NCBI GenBank assembly: GCA_012798435.1
Contig: JAAZNF010000106.1
Location: 19,493 to 83,492 of the forward strand
DNA: 64,000 nucleotides
Direction of reading: 5' to 3'
Origin: Myxococcales bacterium
Lineage (GTDB): Bacteria; Myxococcota; B64-G9
In this document: positions 11,483 through 20,105 of the stretch, piece by piece
Numbering within the stretch: position 1 is the first letter of the stretch
Layout of the letters: the number at the start of each line of letters is the position of its first letter
The notes under the pieces: generated by a model
Databases searched by the model: none
Told to the model about the DNA's origin: nothing
What the model saw: only the letters and a program-made list of their open reading frames with translations
Program-made: the position numbers and the translations under genes

Positions 11483-14305
11483 ATGGTGCGTCTGGTTGTG
11501 TTCGTCGCGCTCGCGGCTGTGGTTTGCTCCGCGGGGTGCCGCCACCCCGATTTCGGGCCCGATGCGTGCGAGGGCGTCACTTGCTCGGGTCACGGGACCT
11601 GTGAGGTGGTCCAGGCCCAGCCGGTGTGCCGCTGCGAGAGCGGGTTTGTGGCCCAGGCGCTCGAGTGCCTGCCCGAGTCCGACCCGTGCGCTCATCTCTC
11701 CTGCGTGAGTGGCACCTGCCGGGTACAGGGGACGAGCGCCGTGTGCGAGTGCGATGTGGGGTACGCTGGCGCCGCCTGTGACGAATGTGCCCCGGGTTAC
11801 CATCGGGAAGGTTCGCTGTGCGTCCCCGACGTGGCCGACCCCTGCAACCCCAACCCGTGCGATGAGCCCCACCGCACCGTGTGCCAGCCGGAGGGCGCTG
11901 CATTTTCCTGCCAGTGCGTGAGCGGCTACCACCTCGAGGGTGAACAGTGTGTCCCGGACGCGACCGGCCCCTGCACCCCAAACCCCTGCCACGAGCCTCA
12001 CCGCACCGTGTGCGTTCCAGACGGGGCGACTTTTTCATGCGCCTGCGAGGGCGGCTACCAGGACAACGATGGCAACGGCACTTGCCTGGCGAACTGCTTC
12101 ACGGCCGGGCTCGCCTGCCCTCCGGGACAATTGTGCGACGACTCCTCCGGCACGGCCGCCTGCGTCCCGGGAGAGAAGCCGCCCATCTACATCGCCTTCC
12201 AGTGGCACATGCACCAGCCCATCTACTGGCCCTACGAGAGCGTGGTGGTCACCGAGCAGAACGCGCGCATGCCGTTCTCCGTCTACCAGGTCCACCTCGA
12301 TCGCAGCGGGCCCTATACCGGCTGGCCGCGCGACGCCATCGACGCCTGCCGCGGCCTGCCTTGGTGCGGAGCGCAGGTGTCGTTCTCGGGCTCGCTCATG
12401 GAGAACCTGAGCGCGCTATCCGCGGCCGGGGTGGGCTTCAGTAACTGGACCGCGCCGTGGCGCGAGGCGTCGGCCTGGACCACCGCGCGCGGCAACCCGC
12501 GGCTGGCCTTCGTGGCCTTCGGGTATCACCACCCGCTCATGGGGCTCATCGGGCCGGGCGATCTCCGGCTCCAGGTGGCGTTGCACCGCACCGCGCTCCA
12601 GCGCGCCTTCCAGACCGCGCCGGCGCGGGGGATGTTCCCGCCGGAGTGCGCCTTCTCCGAACGCATGATCCCGGCGCTGGCGGAGGAGGGCATCGAGTGG
12701 GTGATGGTGGACAACGTGCACTTCGACCGGGCGCATCGCGACTACCCCTACAGCCCCGCCTCCAACCTGCCGCCGCCGAACCGAGCCGAGCAGGTCAACC
12801 GCGCCGCCACCGGCTGGGTGCAGCTTCGGGACCTGTGGGCCCCCTCGCCGGTCTCGGCGCCGTGGGGCTACCAGCCGCACTGGGTGGAGTGGACCGATCC
12901 CGAGAGCGGTGAGAAAACGCGCCTGGTGGCCGTGCCCGCGGCGCGCTACGAGGGCAACGAGGACGCGCGCGGCGGGTTCGGGGCCTTGCAGTACGAGAAG
13001 GTGCTCAGCCAGCTCGAGCCCTATAACCTGGATCCGGCGCACCCCATGCTGGTGCTGCTGCACCACGACGGCGACAACTACGGCGCCGGAACCGAGAGCT
13101 ATTACCACGGGAACTTCCAGGCCTTCGTGGCCTGGGCCGCGGCCAACAGCACGCGCTTCGTGCCCACCACCGTGCAGGACTACCTGGACCGCTTCCCGCC
13201 CGCGCCCGACGACGTCATCCACGTGGAGGACGGCGCCTGGAGCGGGGCCGACAACGGCGACGCCGAGTTCTCCAAGTGGAACGGCGCGCCGGACGCCGAG
13301 GGGTACTCGCCCGACCGCAACTCGTGGGCGGTGGTGGTGGCGGCCGAGAACCGGGTACGCACCGCCGATTCTCTCGCGCTCCGCACCTCCATCGAGGACA
13401 TCCTGGACAACGCCGGCACCGACACCGACCGCGCCTGGCACTACTTCCTCAACGCCGAGACCAGCTGCTACTGGTACTGGGACAACTCGCTGGGCGGCCT
13501 GTGGGACAGCCACCCCACCCGCGCGGCCAACCTGGCGGTGGAGTACGCCGACCGGGTCATCGCCGGCGGAGACGGAACCGATGCCATCGGCCCCACCCTG
13601 TACCTGCCGCAGCGGCGGCCCTTCAACCCCGGACTCGACGGTGCGCCGGCCGACGTGGAGATCTGGACGCTGGCCTACGACGTGGCGGGCCTTGCCGAGG
13701 TGGTGCTCCTGTACCGTCGCGACGGCGACGGCGTGCGCACGAGCGAGAACGACCTCTACGCCGGCGGGAGCTGGACGGAACTGCCCATGTTGGAGGCTCC
13801 GCTGCCTCCCCCGCGCAGCGATCCTTTGCCGGCCTACCGGGCGGCGCGCTACACCGCCACCGTCACCGGCCAGCGCGAGGCCCTGCTCGACTACTACGTG
13901 CGCGCGAGCGACTCGCGCGGCAACGTCACCCGCTCGCCCATCCAGCACGTGTGGATCGGCAGCGCATCTTCCGGTGGCGGCAACTGGACGCCCGAGCGGC
14001 CAACCCGAAACGACGTGATCACTGTGTTCTGGGACCGGCCGGCGAAGCTCCACTGGGGCGTGGACGCCAGCCTGCACGGCGGCGTGTGGCAGCCGCCCCC
14101 CGCGGAGTACTGGCCCGCGGGCTCGGTGTTGTGGAGCGACGGCAGGGCCATCGAGAGCCCGCTCGCCGGCCCCGACGGTAGCGGCCGCTACACCATCGAC
14201 ATCGGGCCGTTCAACCAGACGTCGGTTGCCGAGGTCGACTTCGTCTTCCACAACGACGACGGGAGCTGGTCCCGCCCGGACCAGACCATCCCCATCGCTC
14301 CGTGA
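11483..14305 (+). CDS. EGF-like / GH57 glycoside hydrolase lipoprotein
   Basis: 940 residues. I chose the ATG after GGGAGG because it opens a lipoprotein signal ending VVCSAGC. Residues 25-230 hold about five EGF-like Cys modules (CEGVTCSGHGTC, NPCDEPHRTVCQ, NPCHEPHRTVC). The GH57 catalytic barrel (about 233-690) begins FQWHMHQPIYWPYES. It has the presumed nucleophile Glu in MFPPECAFSERM and the partner Asp in LLHHDGDNYG, in agreement with GH57 amylases and branching enzymes. The C-terminal part (about 700-940) is beta-rich. It ends in a CBM25/53-like unit (VFWDRPAKLHWGVD, VDFVFHNDDGSW) that would bind starch or glycogen. Eighteen bp separate it from the GH13-GH15 gene, so the two are probably cotranscribed. 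Confidence 0.88.
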   Translation: MVRLVVFVALAAVVCSAGCRHPDFGPDACEGVTCSGHGTCEVVQAQPVCRCESGFVAQALECLPESDPCAHLSCVSGTCRVQGTSAVCECDVGYAGAACDECAPGYHREGSLCVPDVADPCNPNPCDEPHRTVCQPEGAAFSCQCVSGYHLEGEQCVPDATGPCTPNPCHEPHRTVCVPDGATFSCACEGGYQDNDGNGTCLANCFTAGLACPPGQLCDDSSGTAACVPGEKPPIYIAFQWHMHQPIYWPYESVVVTEQNARMPFSVYQVHLDRSGPYTGWPRDAIDACRGLPWCGAQVSFSGSLMENLSALSAAGVGFSNWTAPWREASAWTTARGNPRLAFVAFGYHHPLMGLIGPGDLRLQVALHRTALQRAFQTAPARGMFPPECAFSERMIPALAEEGIEWVMVDNVHFDRAHRDYPYSPASNLPPPNRAEQVNRAATGWVQLRDLWAPSPVSAPWGYQPHWVEWTDPESGEKTRLVAVPAARYEGNEDARGGFGALQYEKVLSQLEPYNLDPAHPMLVLLHHDGDNYGAGTESYYHGNFQAFVAWAAANSTRFVPTTVQDYLDRFPPAPDDVIHVEDGAWSGADNGDAEFSKWNGAPDAEGYSPDRNSWAVVVAAENRVRTADSLALRTSIEDILDNAGTDTDRAWHYFLNAETSCYWYWDNSLGGLWDSHPTRAANLAVEYADRVIAGGDGTDAIGPTLYLPQRRPFNPGLDGAPADVEIWTLAYDVAGLAEVVLLYRRDGDGVRTSENDLYAGGSWTELPMLEAPLPPPRSDPLPAYRAARYTATVTGQREALLDYYVRASDSRGNVTRSPIQHVWIGSASSGGGNWTPERPTRNDVITVFWDRPAKLHWGVDASLHGGVWQPPPAEYWPAGSVLWSDGRAIESPLAGPDGSGRYTIDIGPFNQTSVAEVDFVFHNDDGSWSRPDQTIPIAP

Positions 14306-14323
14306 GCGAAGGTCGCGCGCGCC

Positions 14324-17300
14324 ATGCGGAAGCTCGTCCTTCTGCTCGTCGGCTGGATCGCTTCGGCGTGCCTTTCCCCCGGCGCCGAATGCCCCGACGG
14401 CCACTGTCTCCACGGGAGCTGCGTTCGCGAGGGCGGGGGATTCACCTGCCGCTGCGACAGCGGCTGGGCCGGCGAGCGCTGCGACGCGTGCGCCGATGGT
14501 TTCCACCTCGCGGGCGGCGAGTGCCTGCCCGACGACGCCTGCACCCCGAACCCTTGCCGCCACGGTGCCTGCTCGCTGGCGGGCGGCGCGGCGGTGTGCG
14601 TCTGCCAGGACGGCTGGGCGGGCGAGCGCTGTGACCGCTGCGCCGACGGCCTGCAGGACCACGACGGGGACGGTGCCTGCCGGCCGGACTGCGCCCATAG
14701 CGGGCTCTCCTGTGCGCCGCTTGTCTGCAGCGATCTGGCTGGCGAGGCGCGCTGTCAGGGGTCGCGCTCGTGCGCCGTGCGGGTGCGCTACCGCCCCGCG
14801 GGCCCGCCCCCACGGGCGATATACCTGCGCGGCGAGTGGAACGGGTGGGACCTCAGCGAGCCGCTCGCGCCGGAGCCCGACGGCAGCCTGTCGCGGGAGA
14901 TCACGCTCCCCGCCGGGGACTACGGCTACAAGCTCTACGACCCGGACGCCGACCGCTGGTTCCTCGACGAGGCCAACCCCTACACCAAGTGGATCGCCGG
15001 GGTGCAGAACTCGCGCCTGCGCGTGCCCGACTGCGAGCGGCCGTTGCTCTACCTGGTGCGCCCCGTCGAACTCGGCGCAAACGCGATCTCCTTCGCCGTG
15101 CAGGCTGCCCCCGGCCGCGCCGGGGCAGCCATCGATGCGACGAGCGCCTCCGCCAGCCGCAACCGGTTGGCTGTGCCCGGTGCCTTCGATGAGCGCACCG
15201 GCCGATTCGAGATCCGGCTGGAAAACCTCCCTGCCGGAAAGCACTCGTTCCGCTTCGAGGTCCGCGACCAGGCCGGCCGGGCGGCGGATCCCTTGTATCT
15301 GCCGCTGTGGCTCGAAGCCGAGCCCTTCGACTGGCGCGACGCGGTGCTGTACTTCCCCATGATCGACCGCTTTCGCAACGGGGACGCCTTGAACGACGGG
15401 CCGAGCGCCAACGTGGACCCCAAGGCCAACTGGCAGGGCGGCGATTTCACGGGGCTGCGCGCCGCCATCGAGGATGGTTTCTTCGACGACCTGGGGGTGA
15501 ACACCCTGTGGCTCTCCTCGGTGTCGCAGAACACCGCCGGCGGCTGGCCGGGGAGCGACGGCCGCTCCTACTCCGGCTACCATTCCTACTGGCCCGTCTC
15601 CAGCGGGCACAGCGCGGCGCGGCCGCTCGCGGGCGTGCAGCCGGTGGAGCCGCACTTCGGCTCGGCCGAGGAACTGCGGCGCCTCGTCGACGCGGCGCAC
15701 GCGCGCGGCATGCGGGTGATCGCCGACCTGGTGCTCAACCACGTCCATCAGGAGAGCCCGTTGTGGGCGCTCCACAAGGACGACCAGCCGCCCTGGTTCA
15801 GCCCGCTCTACGTGTGCGGCTGGGACCGCCCCATCGAGTGCTGGTTCGCGCCGTACCTTCCGGACATCGACTACACCAACCTGGACGCGCTGGAGACGAT
15901 GATCGAGCACGCCGCCTGGCAGCTTTCCGAGTTCGATCTGGACGGCTTCCGGGTGGACGCGGTCAAGCACTTCCTCCACGACGTGGGGTGGGCGTTGCGG
16001 GCCCGGCTCGACGAGACGGTGGGTTCTGGTGCCCGGCCGTACCTCTTGGGCGAGACCTTCACCGGCGAGGACGGGGCGGGCCAGATCGCCGAGTACCTCG
16101 GGCCGCGCGAGCTCGACGGGCAGTTCGACTTCCCTCTCTACTGGCAGATCGTCAAGACCTTCCTGCGCGAGGAGCAGGGCCTGGACCGGCTGGCCGAGCG
16201 GGTGGCCGAGGTGCGTGCCGCCTACGGCACGGCGGTGATGTCGACCTTCCTCGGCAACCACGACGTGTGCCGGGCGCTCTCGCACGCCGCCGGAGACATC
16301 GCCGATCTGTGGGGCAACGGCGCGCGCGAACAAGGCTGGAGCGATCCGCCAACGCTACCAGCCGGCGAGCTTCCCTTCCAGCGGCTTCGGCTGGCCTGGA
16401 CGTTTTTGTTCACCATGCCCGGGGTGCCGCTCGTGTACTACGGCGACGAATTCGGCCTGGAGGGCGCGGGCGATCCCGACAACCGCCGGAGCATGCGCTT
16501 TTCCGGGCACACCTCGCAGCAGCTCCTCACCCAGGAGCACCTGCGGCGCCTGTCCTTCGCCCGCCAGGCCCATCCGGCCCTGCGCCGGGGCGAGCCGGTG
16601 AGTCTGCTACTCGATCCGGACGGACTGTTCTGGGCGTACGGCTCGCAGCACGAGGGCGACCGCGCGCTGGTGGCCCTCAACCGGGACGCCCAGAGCCGCG
16701 CGCGGGAGATCCCGGTCGGCGCGCTCGGGCTGTCCGACGGCCAGCTCCTGTACGACGCCGTCGGTGGCGAATCGCTCCGCGTGAGCGGGGGACGCGTCGC
16801 GCTTACGGTGCCGGGGCGCGGCTCGGTGGTGCTGGTGCTGCCCGATGCCTGCCACCCCAACCCGTGCCTGGAGGCCGGGCGAGGCGTGTGCGAGCCACTT
16901 TCCGCGGGCCGTCACCGCTGCCGCTGCGATGCCGGCAGCCACGAGTTCGGCGGTTCGTGCCTGCCGGTGTGCAGCGGCGGGCAGGACCTGTGCCTGGCGG
17001 CGCGGCCCAGCTTCTACAGCCTGCCCTCGGCGAACGGCCACGGGGTGGCGGTGTACGACGTGCTGCGGCGGCGGGCGGCGGACCTGTACGAGCACCCGTA
17101 CCAGGCCTTCGACGAGGGCGAGACCACCCGCGACGTGCTGTGGGACAGCTACCTCGGGCTGCGCGCGCCCCAGCTCAACGCCTGGCTGAGCCAGGTCCCG
17201 CTCGCGGAGGCCGGCTACCTCCAGGAGTCGGGCATCGTGCGAACCCGCCAGGAACTCTCCGGCCTGGAGGTGGAGAGCTTCTACTACGCGCCGTTCGAAC

Positions 17301-18979
17301 TTTCTCGGCCGGCGCTGGGGGTCATCGGGCGGGTGGTGAACCGCCGGGCGGAGCCGGTCGAGGTGTCGCTGTATTCGCTGCACAACTTCCACCTGGGAAA
17401 CGCGCCGGCAGCGGATCCGGCCCATCCCGACGCCGCTGGCGAGCGGGTGCTATACCGCGCCGATCGGGGCGCGCTGGTGGAGAGCGGGCCCGCCGGGGTG
17501 GTGGTGCACTGGCCGCTGTCGGCGCCGAGCCACCACGGCGCCTCGCCGGACAATCCGTACCATGCGCTCCTCGACGGGCGCGATCTTGCGGACACCCTCG
17601 ATAGCGGTGTCGGCGACGACCGGGTGGCCGGGTTCCAGAAGGACTTTCATCTCGAACCGAATGGCGAAGGGTGGTTTGGGGTCGTCAGCGTGTTCTCTCC
17701 CGCGGCGGACGAGGCGGTGTTCGCCGAGCTGGAGGCGGTCTTTGGCGCTCGGGGAGCGCGCGCCGCGCTGGAGGAGGCGCAGGCCGCCTGGGAATCCTGG
17801 CGTACGCCGCCGCCGTCGGGGCTGACGCCAGCGGAGCGGGCGGTGTATCGTCAGGCCGAGGCGCTGCTGCGACAGGGGCAGGTGCGCGAGGAGCGCGCCA
17901 AGGCCCGGGGGCAGATCCTGGCCTCGCTGCCGCCGGGGCAGTGGAACATCGCCTGGGTGCGCGACATGTGCTACGCGGTGGCGGCCCTGGTCCGGCTTCG
18001 GCACTTCCCCGAGGCCCGCGAGGCGCTGCGTTTCATGTTGGAGGCGGACGCCGGCTTCTACCAGGCCGAGGTGGGTGTGCCGTACCAGATCAGCGTGGTG
18101 CGCTACTTCGGGCGGGGACGGGAGGAGAGCGACACCAACGCCGACGGGCCCAACATCGAGTTCGACGGGTTCGGGCTTTTTTTGTGGGTCCTGGCCGAGT
18201 ACGTGAAGGCCTCCGGGGACGAGGAGTTCCTGGACCTCTACTGGACCACCGTCCGCGACCGGGTGGCGAACGTGCTGGTCGGCCTGGTCGATCCCGTGAG
18301 CGGCCTCGTTCGGCCGGACTCCAGCATCTGGGAGGTGCACTGGAACGGGCGGCAGAAAAGCTTCGCATACACCAGCGCCACCGCGGCCCGGGGCCTGTGC
18401 GCTGTGGCCGGGTTGGGCGAGGCGCGCGGCGAGACGGCCCTGGCCGAGAGCTGGCGCCAGGCCGGCGCCGGGATCCGCGACGCCATGGCGCTGCGGCTGC
18501 GGGACGCCGACGGCGCGCTGGCGGGGTCGCTGGAGGAGCTGGTGGCTGGCACGGGGGCGCGGGACGTGGCGGTGGTCGAGGCGCTGAACGGGGCGCTGTT
18601 CGATCCGCAGGGCGCCACCGCGCGGGCCACCCTGGACGCCATCGAGCTCGAGCTCGGCACCCGAACCGGCCTGGGGTTCTTCCGCAACGACGACGGCGGC
18701 TGGTACGACTCGCAGGAATGGGCGGTGGCGGGCCTGTGGGTGTCCTCCGCCGCGCGCCGGGCCGGCCGCGTGGAGCGGGCCGACCGGCTGCTGGGCTGGA
18801 TCACGGTGCAGGCGCTGGCCAACTTCAACCTGGCGGCGGAGCTGCACGACCCGCTGGGAGGCGCCTACCTGGGCGCGGTGCCCATGATCGGCTACGGCGC
18901 CGGCGCCTACGTGCTAGCGCTCATGTCCCGGCTGGATCCGGCGCCTCTGGTTCCGGCCTGCGGCTCCTACGCGCGCTGA
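14324..18979 (+). CDS. Multimodular lipoprotein: EGF, CBM48-like, GH13 alpha-amylase, EGF, GH15 glucoamylase
   Basis: 1551 residues with a lipoprotein signal (GWIASAC). Module order: EGF-like repeats (25-145); CBM48/E-set-like domain (150-245, IYLRGEWNGWD); a GH13 alpha-amylase barrel (about 335-840); one more EGF unit (842-885); and a GH15-type alpha/alpha barrel (about 890-1551). GH13 motifs are complete: DLVLNHVH; GFRVDAVKH with nucleophile Asp545; LGETF with acid Glu577; and FLGNHD with Asp647. The GH15 part shows NIAWVRDM, EFDGFGLFLWVLAEY and SSIWEVHW. In established enzymology, endo-acting alpha-amylase and exo-acting glucoamylase together take starch to glucose. Having both on one surface lipoprotein is unusual. 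It is translated right after the GH57 gene with only a weak ribosome site (GAAGG). Confidence 0.88.
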   Translation: MRKLVLLLVGWIASACLSPGAECPDGHCLHGSCVREGGGFTCRCDSGWAGERCDACADGFHLAGGECLPDDACTPNPCRHGACSLAGGAAVCVCQDGWAGERCDRCADGLQDHDGDGACRPDCAHSGLSCAPLVCSDLAGEARCQGSRSCAVRVRYRPAGPPPRAIYLRGEWNGWDLSEPLAPEPDGSLSREITLPAGDYGYKLYDPDADRWFLDEANPYTKWIAGVQNSRLRVPDCERPLLYLVRPVELGANAISFAVQAAPGRAGAAIDATSASASRNRLAVPGAFDERTGRFEIRLENLPAGKHSFRFEVRDQAGRAADPLYLPLWLEAEPFDWRDAVLYFPMIDRFRNGDALNDGPSANVDPKANWQGGDFTGLRAAIEDGFFDDLGVNTLWLSSVSQNTAGGWPGSDGRSYSGYHSYWPVSSGHSAARPLAGVQPVEPHFGSAEELRRLVDAAHARGMRVIADLVLNHVHQESPLWALHKDDQPPWFSPLYVCGWDRPIECWFAPYLPDIDYTNLDALETMIEHAAWQLSEFDLDGFRVDAVKHFLHDVGWALRARLDETVGSGARPYLLGETFTGEDGAGQIAEYLGPRELDGQFDFPLYWQIVKTFLREEQGLDRLAERVAEVRAAYGTAVMSTFLGNHDVCRALSHAAGDIADLWGNGAREQGWSDPPTLPAGELPFQRLRLAWTFLFTMPGVPLVYYGDEFGLEGAGDPDNRRSMRFSGHTSQQLLTQEHLRRLSFARQAHPALRRGEPVSLLLDPDGLFWAYGSQHEGDRALVALNRDAQSRAREIPVGALGLSDGQLLYDAVGGESLRVSGGRVALTVPGRGSVVLVLPDACHPNPCLEAGRGVCEPLSAGRHRCRCDAGSHEFGGSCLPVCSGGQDLCLAARPSFYSLPSANGHGVAVYDVLRRRAADLYEHPYQAFDEGETTRDVLWDSYLGLRAPQLNAWLSQVPLAEAGYLQESGIVRTRQELSGLEVESFYYAPFELSRPALGVIGRVVNRRAEPVEVSLYSLHNFHLGNAPAADPAHPDAAGERVLYRADRGALVESGPAGVVVHWPLSAPSHHGASPDNPYHALLDGRDLADTLDSGVGDDRVAGFQKDFHLEPNGEGWFGVVSVFSPAADEAVFAELEAVFGARGARAALEEAQAAWESWRTPPPSGLTPAERAVYRQAEALLRQGQVREERAKARGQILASLPPGQWNIAWVRDMCYAVAALVRLRHFPEAREALRFMLEADAGFYQAEVGVPYQISVVRYFGRGREESDTNADGPNIEFDGFGLFLWVLAEYVKASGDEEFLDLYWTTVRDRVANVLVGLVDPVSGLVRPDSSIWEVHWNGRQKSFAYTSATAARGLCAVAGLGEARGETALAESWRQAGAGIRDAMALRLRDADGALAGSLEELVAGTGARDVAVVEALNGALFDPQGATARATLDAIELELGTRTGLGFFRNDDGGWYDSQEWAVAGLWVSSAARRAGRVERADRLLGWITVQALANFNLAAELHDPLGGAYLGAVPMIGYGAGAYVLALMSRLDPAPLVPACGSYAR

Positions 18980-18984
18980 GACTC

Positions 18985-20094
18985 TCACTCGATACGGTAG
19001 CGCAACAGGCGGCACTCTAGGTCGCCGTTGAACACGGTCCAATACTTCTCGGGCTTGAGGGGGATGGCGCGCTGGATGGCGCGATCGCCCGAGAGCACCC
19101 CCACGGTATGGCCGGCGAGGCTGGCGAACACCCGCCCCATCTCGGAGAAGAAGCGCCGCTCGGCGGCGATGCGCTTCCCGTACGGTGGGTTGGTCAGGAT
19201 CAGGCCCGGTGGAGAGAGCGGGGCGAGCTTGAGCACGCTGCCGCGGGAGATGACGATGTCCACACCGGCGGCGCGGGCGTTGGCCCGGGCGTTCTCGACC
19301 GCCTTGGCATCGATGTCGGAGGCCAGAATCGGCGGCGTGTCGCGGTGCGCGGCGGCGCGAGCCTCTTCGCGCAGCTCCCGCATGCGTCGCCGCAGGCCCT
19401 CGTCGAAGAGCGGCCAGCGTTCGAAGCCGAACTGCCGGCGCGCAAGGCCCGGGGCCCGGTCCGCCGCCAGCAGTGCCGCCTCGATGGCCAGGGTGCCCGA
19501 GCCGCACATGGGATCGCAGAAGGGGATACGACGGTTCCAGCCGATGAGGCGCAGCAAGGCCGCGGCCAGGGTCTCCTTGAGCGGGGCCTCTCCCGGCTGC
19601 GTGCGGTAGCCGCGCCGGTGCAGCGACTCGCCGGCGAGATCGAGGTACAGGGTGGCGTGGTTCTTATGCAGGTGCAGGAAGAGGTGGACATCGGGATCGT
19701 CTCGATCGACATCGGGACGCACGCCGTGGCGCGAGCGTTGTTGATCCACGATGGCGTCCTTGACCTTCTGCGCGGTGAAGTTGGTGTGGGTGAGCTGGCT
19801 ATCCTTGCAGAAGGCGGTCACCGCCAGGGTGTGCCGCGGGGTGAGGTACGGTTCCCAGTCGACGGCGTACACGCCCTGGTACAGGGCCTCCTTGTCCGGC
19901 GCCGGAAAGCGCGCCAGCGGCAGCAGCACCCGCAGCGCCACCCGCGACCACAGGCACACCCGGAAGGCTTCGGGCAGCTCCCCGTCGAAGTGCACCCCAC
20001 CCCGGTCGCAGCGCACCTTGGGCACGCGCAACCAACGCAGCTCATCGCGTAGGGCGGGCTCGGTCCCCTTGGCGGCGGTGGCGAAGAACTCCAT
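18985..20094 (-). CDS. THUMP-domain rRNA large-subunit methyltransferase (RlmL-type)
   Basis: AdoMet-dependent N2-guanine methyltransferase of the RlmL (YcbY N-half) family, acting on 23S rRNA. 369 residues. The start MEFFATAAKGTEPAL, after GAGGAG, fits the family N-terminus; a longer GTG start overlaps the ribosome site. A THUMP RNA-binding domain (about 45-160, HTNFTAQKVKDAIVDQ) precedes a Rossmann MTase domain. That domain has CDPMCGSGTLAIEAAL (AdoMet binding) and the catalytic NPPYGKR. Unlike E. coli RlmKL, there is no second MTase half. Last gene of the minus-strand operon, 11 bp after the antiporter gene. Confidence 0.9.
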   Translation of the reverse strand: MEFFATAAKGTEPALRDELRWLRVPKVRCDRGGVHFDGELPEAFRVCLWSRVALRVLLPLARFPAPDKEALYQGVYAVDWEPYLTPRHTLAVTAFCKDSQLTHTNFTAQKVKDAIVDQQRSRHGVRPDVDRDDPDVHLFLHLHKNHATLYLDLAGESLHRRGYRTQPGEAPLKETLAAALLRLIGWNRRIPFCDPMCGSGTLAIEAALLAADRAPGLARRQFGFERWPLFDEGLRRRMRELREEARAAAHRDTPPILASDIDAKAVENARANARAAGVDIVISRGSVLKLAPLSPPGLILTNPPYGKRIAAERRFFSEMGRVFASLAGHTVGVLSGDRAIQRAIPLKPEKYWTVFNGDLECRLLRYRIE

Positions 20095-20105
20095 GCCAGA
20101 TCTCC

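Noticed and set aside
12416..16333. Open frame of about 1300 codons on the minus strand across the GH57 and GH13 genes
   Set aside because: It is antisense to two proteins with full catalytic motifs, has His/Val/Gly/Arg-biased composition and no recognisable domain. High GC leaves such shadow frames open.
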